Source: an uncultured Hyphomonadaceae bacterium (GTDB lineage: Bacteria > Pseudomonadota > Alphaproteobacteria > Caulobacterales > Hyphomonadaceae). Taken from it: DNA of 19,032 nucleotides. The stretch lies in contig CALLCD010000057.1 of NCBI GenBank assembly GCA_938049795.1, positions 1-19,032 on the forward strand, written 5' to 3'. Both the position numbers and the translations under genes were made by a program. The notes beneath the pieces are model-generated. The model saw nothing but the letters and a program-made list of their open reading frames with translations, was not told where the DNA came from and did not search any database. Within the stretch, counting starts at the first letter, position 1. Each line of letters starts with the position of its first letter. Below, one piece after another: positions 14,238 through 19,032 of the stretch.

Positions 14238-15187
14238 AAACAATCTATGTCATTGTCGCGCTGCTTCTGCTTGCGCCGTTTCTGTCAGCGTGCGTGACCA
14301 GTGCGCTCTACACCGCACGGGCCGAGGAAGCGCATCCGCCCGCTGGCATTTTCCTCGAACTGAACGAGGCCAAGACCCATGTCATCCGGCGCGGACAGGA
14401 GGGGCCTGTTGTTCTGATGATCCACGGCGCAAGTGCCAATGCGCTGGAGTTTAGCGACACGCTGGCCCCGCGCCTGAGCGACACACATCGCGTGCTGATG
14501 GCCGACCGGCCCGGGCATGGCTATTCGGTCCGCCCGAAGGACAGTTCGACGCTCGGCGTGCAGGCCGAACAGATGGCCGGCGTGCTCGAAGCGCTTGCGC
14601 CCGGCGAAAAAGCGGTTGTGGTCGGCCACTCCTTCGGCGGCGCAGTGGCCCTCAGGCTCGCGCTGGACCGGCCAGACCTTGTCTCCGCGCTCGTCCTTGC
14701 CGCCCCCGTCAGCCATGATTGGGGCGCCGACACAAATGCCTGGTACACCGGCGCTGCGGCCAATCCGGTCTTTGGCGGCGCCTTCGTACAATTGGTCCCG
14801 CTGATCGGACCGAGACAGGCGCGCGACGGTATTTCCAATGTGTTCTCGCCCGAAGCCGCCCCGCAGAACTATTTTGACGCCTCCGGCATCCCGCTCCTGT
14901 TCCGGCCCTCGCATTTCCGCGCCAATGCCTCCGATGTCAGCAAGCTGCGCAAGGAACTGGCCGCCCAGCAAACCCGCTATGACGAACTGGAAATGCCGGT
15001 CATCATCTATACGGGCGAGCAGGACAGCGTGATCAAACCGGAACTGCATGTCGGCAAACTGGTAGGCCAAGTGCCCCAGCTTGAACGCGTGGACTATCCC
15101 GATGGCGGACATATGCCCCATCATGCGCATGGTGGGGACATTGCTCAAAAGGTCAGAGAGCTTTCCTCCGCCGCCGCTTTGCAATAG
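14234..15187 (+). CDS. Alpha/beta-hydrolase lipoprotein
   Basis: A 317-residue hydrolase. The N-terminus is a lipoprotein signal with lipobox FLSAC (Cys20), so the enzyme should be anchored in the envelope. The hydrolase core shows the oxyanion-hole HGASAN (64-69), the strand/turn DRPGHGYS, and the nucleophile elbow GHSFGG with Ser133. The other triad members are probably Asp264 in YTGEQDSVI and His293 in DGGHMPHH. Substrates are likely esters, lipids or similar, but cannot be inferred. The start is GTG at 14234, overlapping the TPR gene stop by 4 bases; the signal peptide begins directly there. It is followed by a 53-base gap to gapR. Confidence 0.9.
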   Translation: MKTIYVIVALLLLAPFLSACVTSALYTARAEEAHPPAGIFLELNEAKTHVIRRGQEGPVVLMIHGASANALEFSDTLAPRLSDTHRVLMADRPGHGYSVRPKDSSTLGVQAEQMAGVLEALAPGEKAVVVGHSFGGAVALRLALDRPDLVSALVLAAPVSHDWGADTNAWYTGAAANPVFGGAFVQLVPLIGPRQARDGISNVFSPEAAPQNYFDASGIPLLFRPSHFRANASDVSKLRKELAAQQTRYDELEMPVIIYTGEQDSVIKPELHVGKLVGQVPQLERVDYPDGGHMPHHAHGGDIAQKVRELSSAAALQ

Positions 15188-15240
15188 ACGCTAACGCGAC
15201 CTGACAAACCACACGAACTGAACCTTAGCTGGAGACCCAA

Positions 15241-15501
15241 ATGGAAGACGCCGCCACCGCCGCCTTGACCGAAGCTGCCCGCGAAAAACTGCGCCAGACC
15301 GTAGACCGCATCGAGCGGCTTGAAGAGGAAAAGGCCGAAGTTGCCAACCAGATCAAGGAAGTCTATGGCGAGGCCAAGGCTTTTGGCTATGATGTCAAAG
15401 CCTTGCGGCAATTGGTGCGCATCCGCAAAGTGGACCGCGCCGAACGCGAGGAGCAAGAAGCGATCCTCGACCTTTATCTTCTGGCCCTTGGCGAGATCTA
15501 G
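15241..15501 (+). CDS. gapR: GapR-family nucleoid-associated DNA-binding protein (DUF2312)
   Basis: GapR is a small alphaproteobacterial chromosome-binding protein. In Caulobacter it tracks overtwisted DNA ahead of replication and transcription, helps topoisomerases and affects the cell cycle. The 86 residues match the family over nearly their whole length: a helix with DRIERLEEEKAEVANQIKEV (residues 21-40), then YGEAKAFGYDVKALRQLVRI and KVDRAEREEQEAILDLYLLA, ending LGEI. The basic residues of the DNA-binding face (Lys/Arg in ALRQLVRIRKVDR) are present. Only the N-terminal 15 residues differ much from the Caulobacter sequence as I recall it. GGAGA precedes the ATG at 15241 at good distance. 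No obvious promoter lies in the 53 bases upstream, so transcription may come from the upstream operon. Confidence 0.94.
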   Translation: MEDAATAALTEAAREKLRQTVDRIERLEEEKAEVANQIKEVYGEAKAFGYDVKALRQLVRIRKVDRAEREEQEAILDLYLLALGEI

Positions 15502-15561
15502 TTTCGCTGGGCAATGCACGCGCCCTTGATCTTGGCTGCGGAACGGTCAATTCTGTAGACT

Positions 15562-16104
15562 ATGGCCCGCGAGATTGACGAAAAGAAGAAACGCAAAGCC
15601 TTGCGCAAATTGCGCAAAGCGGCCGAGCGCGCGGAAGCGGAAAACGGCCCCGGCCTGTCGGACTGGGAACGCGAATTTGTCGACGAGGTTGAAATGCGGG
15701 TCGAAAAATATGGCTCCGCCTTTGCTGATCCCGACAAGGGCAATCTTGATGAGCCGCTATCAGCCCTGCAAACGCGCAAGCTGAAGGAAATCGACAAGAA
15801 GTCGCGCGGCAAGGGCAAGGGGTTTAAGCCCCGGTCTGGCTTTTCAAAGTCGAAAAAGAAACAGGGCTTCACACCGCGCAGCCGCGACATCCACGAGGAT
15901 TTGGAGATCGACGCTTCAGAGCAGATGACGCCGGCGCGCGCGCCACTGTCCTCTCCAAACCCTGCCCCAAAGCCGAAGCGCAAACAGAAATTGAGACTCG
16001 TATCAGACACCGAGACAAAGCCCCCCGCACCAGACACGAGATCTGCCGAACCAAAGCGGACGGGCACCCCTTTCCGCGTGATCACGGGCGGCAAGGACAC
16101 ATGA
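15562..16104 (+). CDS. Lysine-rich protein of unknown function
   Basis: I do not recognise this 180-residue protein. It has no signal peptide, membrane segment or cysteine. The first 35 residues are an amphipathic, highly charged helix (REIDEKKKRKALRKLRKAAE). A short conserved-looking acidic block follows (LSDWEREFVDEVEMRVEKYG, about 53-72). The rest is low-complexity, rich in Lys, Ser, Pro and Arg, probably disordered, with basic clusters such as KKSRGKGKGFKPRSGFSKSK. The charge pattern suggests nucleic-acid or ribosome contact; that is inference. No Shine-Dalgarno is visible before the ATG, so it might be leaderless or poorly translated. Its stop overlaps the next gene as ATGA. It lies 60 bases after gapR. 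Confidence 0.75.
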   Translation: MAREIDEKKKRKALRKLRKAAERAEAENGPGLSDWEREFVDEVEMRVEKYGSAFADPDKGNLDEPLSALQTRKLKEIDKKSRGKGKGFKPRSGFSKSKKKQGFTPRSRDIHEDLEIDASEQMTPARAPLSSPNPAPKPKRKQKLRLVSDTETKPPAPDTRSAEPKRTGTPFRVITGGKDT

Positions 16105-16949
16105 GCGGTGCCAAGCAACTGCTCGCCATCGCAGTGGGTCTCGCCTTGTCCGCTTGCGGCAGCCCTGCCCCCGCTGATCCGCCTCCGCCGACCACAGCTG
16201 CGCAAACCTCTGAACCGGCCACCCCGCCTTCCCCCACCCCGCCTGAGCCGGTTGCACGACAAAGCTATGAAATCGTCCGGCAGATCCCGCATGATCCAGC
16301 CGCGTTTACCCAAGGCCTGTTCTTCCATGACGGGCTCTTGTTCGAGAGCACGGGCCGCTACGGCGAATCGCAGGTGCGCAAGCTTGATCCGGACACGGGC
16401 GAAGTGCGCGATATGGCCGATTTACCCGAGACCGTGTTTGGCGAAGGCAGCGCGCTTTGGAACGGAAAGATGATCGTGCTGACATGGCGCTCGGGCGCGG
16501 GCTTCGAGGTTGATCCAGAGACGCTGGAAACGGTGGGCGGATTTGCCTATCCGGGCGAAGGCTGGGGGCTGACGGCGACCGAAGACGGGCTGATCCAGTC
16601 CAATGGCTCTGATCAATTATTGTTTCTCGATCCGGAGACTTACAAGATTACGCGGCGGGTTCGGGTGACGCTTGAGGGCCGGCCCTTGCGCAATCTCAAT
16701 GAGCTTGAATGGATCGAAGGCGAAGTCTGGGCGAATGTCTGGCAGGCCGACCAGATTGTGCGGATTGATCCGGATACGGGGTATGTCCTCGGCGTGATCG
16801 ACTTGACCGGCCTGTTCCCCCTCAGCGAGCGCGATGTGCCGCTTGATGATGTGCTCAATGGCATTGCTTATGATGCGGCCACGCAGCGGATCTTTGTAAC
16901 GGGAAAACACTGGCCGAGCCTGTTTGAAGTGCGTATCGTGACGCCTTAA
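16101..16949 (+). CDS. Glutaminyl-peptide cyclotransferase (plant/bacterial type) lipoprotein
   Basis: This enzyme type turns N-terminal glutamine of peptides into pyroglutamate. The 282 residues begin with a lipoprotein signal, lipobox ALSAC (Cys19), then a Pro/Thr-rich linker (about 20-52). The beta-propeller catalytic domain follows with family hallmarks: AFTQGLFFHDGLLFESTGRY, WRSGAGFEVDPETLE, LNELEWIEGEVWANVWQADQ, and the C-terminal LNGIAYDAATQRIFVTGKHW. Length and motif order match bacterial members such as the Xanthomonas enzyme. It should be anchored on the outer side of the inner or outer membrane. The ATG overlaps the stop of the lysine-rich gene (ATGA), so translation is probably coupled. 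The physiological substrate is unknown. Confidence 0.92.
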   Translation: MSGAKQLLAIAVGLALSACGSPAPADPPPPTTAAQTSEPATPPSPTPPEPVARQSYEIVRQIPHDPAAFTQGLFFHDGLLFESTGRYGESQVRKLDPDTGEVRDMADLPETVFGEGSALWNGKMIVLTWRSGAGFEVDPETLETVGGFAYPGEGWGLTATEDGLIQSNGSDQLLFLDPETYKITRRVRVTLEGRPLRNLNELEWIEGEVWANVWQADQIVRIDPDTGYVLGVIDLTGLFPLSERDVPLDDVLNGIAYDAATQRIFVTGKHWPSLFEVRIVTP

Positions 16950-16994
16950 GGCTGGCCGCGCACTCTCGCACTTGGAACGGTTCTGGAGACCATT

Positions 16995-17849
16995 ATGAAA
17001 TCTGTCGTGATTACGGGCGCATCGACCGGCATTGGCCGCGCAACGGCGGAATATCTGGCGCAGGCACGCTGGCGCGTATTTGCCGGTGTGCGCAAGGAGG
17101 CCGATGGCGACGTATTGCGGGCAGCCAATCCGGACATCCAGCCGCTGATCCTTGATGTGACCAAGCCCGAACAGATCGCAGCGGCGGCGGCGACCGTCTC
17201 GGAAAGTCTGGGCGGGGCAAAACTTGGCGGGCTTGTCAACAATGCGGGCGTGGCGAAAATCGGACCGCTGGCCTTGCAGCCCATGGACGAGATCCGCCAG
17301 CATTTCGACATTAATGTGCTGGGCCTGCTGGCCAGTGTGCAAGGATTTGCTCCGCTTTTGGGGATGGAGACGGAGCGGACGGGCAAACCTGGCCGGATCA
17401 TCAATATTTCAAGCTTTGGCGGACGTATGGCCCCGCCATTCCTCAGCGCTTATGCCGCCACGAAACATGCCGTCGAGAGCCTGACCGACAGTTTGCGGCG
17501 CGAGCTTATCGTGTTCGGCATTGATGCGATTTGCGTGGCGCCCGGTGCGATCAAAACGCCGATCTGGGACAAGGCCGAGGAAGACGAAAAGCGCGAGCCT
17601 TATGCCAATACGCGCTGGGCCGAGCCGGTGCGCAAATTTACCAAAGGCTTTCTCGATGCGGGTGAGAGCGGCTGGCCTGCCGAGAGGATTGCCGCGCTGA
17701 TCGAAACGGCGCTGACCGACCCCTCGCCGAAGGCCCATTATGCGGCGGGACCTGAAAAACTGGTCAATTATTCCATTGCCCGCCGCTTACCCAAACGCAT
17801 GCTGGATAAGGGTTTTGCCCGCCGGTTCGGCATGGAGCCGCCCGAATAG
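16995..17849 (+). CDS. Classical short-chain dehydrogenase/reductase (SDR)
   Basis: A 284-residue cytoplasmic NAD(P)-dependent oxidoreductase. The cofactor loop is TGASTGIG (7-14). Further marks are LDVT (53-56), VNNAGV (81-86), Asn107 in DINVLG, the catalytic Ser140 region INISSFGG, and Tyr153/Lys157 in SAYAATKHAVESL. PGAIKTPIWDK is the usual substrate-side loop. The C-terminal 60 residues (GPEKLVNYSIARRLPKRMLD) resemble retinol-dehydrogenase-like SDRs, but the substrate cannot be named. Arg33 in AGVRK after the second strand is compatible with NADP preference. The ATG has TGGAGA upstream. It lies 45 bases after the cyclotransferase and is followed by a terminator-like hairpin. Confidence 0.92.
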   Translation: MKSVVITGASTGIGRATAEYLAQARWRVFAGVRKEADGDVLRAANPDIQPLILDVTKPEQIAAAAATVSESLGGAKLGGLVNNAGVAKIGPLALQPMDEIRQHFDINVLGLLASVQGFAPLLGMETERTGKPGRIINISSFGGRMAPPFLSAYAATKHAVESLTDSLRRELIVFGIDAICVAPGAIKTPIWDKAEEDEKREPYANTRWAEPVRKFTKGFLDAGESGWPAERIAALIETALTDPSPKAHYAAGPEKLVNYSIARRLPKRMLDKGFARRFGMEPPE

Positions 17850-17879
17850 GGGTTTGTTGCACGCGATTTAACCCTTTTT
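17850..17879 (+). terminator. Candidate intrinsic terminator after the SDR gene
   Basis: GGGTT (17850-17854) pairs with AACCC (17870-17874), with a 15-base loop, directly followed by TTTTT (17875-17879). The stem starts one base after the stop codon. The short stem and long loop keep the confidence moderate. Confidence 0.45.
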
Positions 17880-17935
17880 GGCGCTTTAATTGCTAAAGGA
17901 CAGGCAGAGACCCATTGCTGCCCGTCTGGACGTTT

Positions 17936-19032
17936 ATGAAAACGCTGCTACTCATCACACATCGCCGATTGGATGCGGAGCAATCGGGCTCGAAGACTTA
18001 TTTGCGCCGGATGATCGGGCTGGCGCAGGAGGCAGGCTTTGGTGTGAAAATCCTGTGTCTGCCAGTGACGAGCTTTTCAAGCCGGCCTTGGGGCGAGATT
18101 TCGGCACAGTTTTCGGGCGAGGCCGAGATTGACTGGCCGGGCACGATCAAGCTCGGGACGACATATTGGAGCCTCTCTCCGCGCGTCTGGCTGCGCTTTG
18201 GCTGGCGGCTGACCCAAGAAGTGCTGATGAAGCTGAAGCTTGGCCCGGCAAGCTGGCGCAAGGTGCGTTCAAACCTCGCAACGGTGCCGCCAGCATCGGA
18301 ATTGGCGCGAATACGGCGCATATTGGAGAAAAATGAGCCAGATTCGGTGATGGTGGAGTATTCTTCGCTCGGGCCATTGCTCAAGGATTTGCCGGAAGCG
18401 TTGCCGAAATCCCTGCTCGTGCACGACTCATTTGCCGCGCGGCACGCATTGTTCACGTCGCGCAATGAGCCGTCGGACTATCCCGATCCGCCCTCTTTTG
18501 CCGAAGAAGCGGACCGGATGGCGGGGGCCGATATTATTTTCCATGCCTCGGTCAATGAGCTGGAACGGTTTCAGGCTTTGCTGCCCCGTGCAAATCATAT
18601 CTGGTTCCGCCCAACCGCGCCGATCCATCGCGATAAGCTGAGCACCCGCGAGACCGCCCAATTGCTCTATATCGGCGCAAACCAGCAGGGCAGCCGCGAC
18701 GCGATTACGCATTTTCTAACGGACATCTGGTCATTGATCCGCACCCAAGCGCCGGAGACACAGCTCAACATTGTCGGCCCCGTCGGGCGCACGATTGCCA
18801 AAGACCTGATCACCGAGGGCGTGAATATATTGGGCCGTGTCGAGCATCTGACCGATTTTGCAGGGCCGGATATGATTGGCCTGTTGCCCACCCAATTGAT
18901 GAGCGGCATTTCGATCAAGGTGGGCGAATATCTCGGCATGGGCGTGCCGATTGTGGCCTATCCGACGGGGATTGATGGCTATGGGACCGCGCTTAATAGC
19001 GTGGTCCAGCTTGCCGACACGCCGGACGCTTT
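17936..19032 (+). CDS. GT-B type glycosyltransferase, N-terminal part (cut by window edge)
   Basis: 365 complete codons are present and the frame is open to the last base. The protein begins MKTLLLITHRRLDAEQSGSK, a Rossmann-like first strand with a glycine-containing loop, as in GT4-like transferases. The second domain starts near LLYIGANQQGSRDAITHFL, contains LNIVGPVGR and VNILGRVEHL, and has the nucleotide-sugar site signature GISIKVGEYLGMGVPIVAYP, where the Glu of KVGEYLG is the family acidic residue. It probably transfers a sugar from a nucleotide donor in exopolysaccharide, LPS or other envelope glycan synthesis; donor and acceptor are unknown. I chose the ATG at 17936; a TTG at 17915 would add seven residues. 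It is separated from the SDR gene by a candidate terminator, but I see no clear promoter. Confidence 0.82.
   Translation, partial: MKTLLLITHRRLDAEQSGSKTYLRRMIGLAQEAGFGVKILCLPVTSFSSRPWGEISAQFSGEAEIDWPGTIKLGTTYWSLSPRVWLRFGWRLTQEVLMKLKLGPASWRKVRSNLATVPPASELARIRRILEKNEPDSVMVEYSSLGPLLKDLPEALPKSLLVHDSFAARHALFTSRNEPSDYPDPPSFAEEADRMAGADIIFHASVNELERFQALLPRANHIWFRPTAPIHRDKLSTRETAQLLYIGANQQGSRDAITHFLTDIWSLIRTQAPETQLNIVGPVGRTIAKDLITEGVNILGRVEHLTDFAGPDMIGLLPTQLMSGISIKVGEYLGMGVPIVAYPTGIDGYGTALNSVVQLADTPDA

Noticed and set aside
14285..15184. 299-codon open frame on the minus strand opposite the hydrolase gene.
   Set aside because: It is the antisense shadow of a gene with a clear catalytic triad; no recognisable domain and no promoter or SD.
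15498..16328. 276-codon minus-strand frame opposite the lysine-rich and cyclotransferase genes.
   Set aside because: Ser/Arg/Gly-rich low-complexity translation typical of antisense to Lys/Pro-rich coding sequence.
1..19032. Defence island, biosynthetic cluster, prophage, IS element or CRISPR array.
   Set aside because: No transposase, integrase, phage, toxin-antitoxin, nuclease-helicase or repeat-spacer signal was found. The genes are ordinary housekeeping and envelope genes.

Overview
The window is GC-rich, densely coded chromosomal DNA that looks like a free-living alphaproteobacterium. The nearest relatives are probably in the Caulobacter / Hyphomonadaceae (Maricaulales) area. The clues are a GapR-type (DUF2312) nucleoid protein, a cysteine-poor L36 ribosomal protein of the alphaproteobacterial type, a promoter that fits the Caulobacter housekeeping sigma pattern (TTGAC.., then GCTATATC), the order HAD - MaoC - ribF - ileS, and motA without motB beside it. 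The taxonomic placement is inference. I see no tRNA, rRNA, insertion sequence, prophage or CRISPR array.

Minus-strand block (1-9307). Read in transcription order, the genes are motA, a small four-helix membrane protein, an endonuclease/exonuclease/phosphatase-fold protein, and an acidic protein of unknown function. These are followed by a CPA1-type cation:proton antiporter with a cytosolic nucleotide-binding-like tail, a HAD phosphatase overlapping it by 8 bases, a MaoC-type enoyl-CoA hydratase, the FAD-synthesising enzyme RibF, an orphan secreted protein with its own promoter, and the first 268 codons of ileS. The 183-base stretch before ileS is the most interesting non-coding piece. It can fold into a three-way junction closed by a perfect 10-bp helix that ends 10 bases before the ileS start. 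A 15-codon reading frame with three isoleucine codons runs through the 5' arms, so the arrangement resembles attenuation by a leader peptide.

Middle (9308-12801). A 321-base spacer with a short inverted repeat lies next to motA. It is followed on the plus strand by a secreted six-cysteine protein and an MFS exporter whose first codons contain a terminator-like hairpin. A lytic transglycosylase lipoprotein converges on the exporter, and their stop codons overlap by 4 bases.

Plus-strand block (12918-19032). rpmJ (L36) has a strong promoter and is followed by a HAD-IA phosphatase, a secreted TPR protein translationally coupled to an alpha/beta-hydrolase lipoprotein, and gapR. Then come a lysine-rich protein coupled to a glutaminyl cyclase lipoprotein, a short-chain dehydrogenase with a terminator-like hairpin behind it, and a glycosyltransferase cut by the window end. 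Most of this is housekeeping and envelope biology. I found no defence or mobile system, and the ileS leader is the best candidate for something undescribed.
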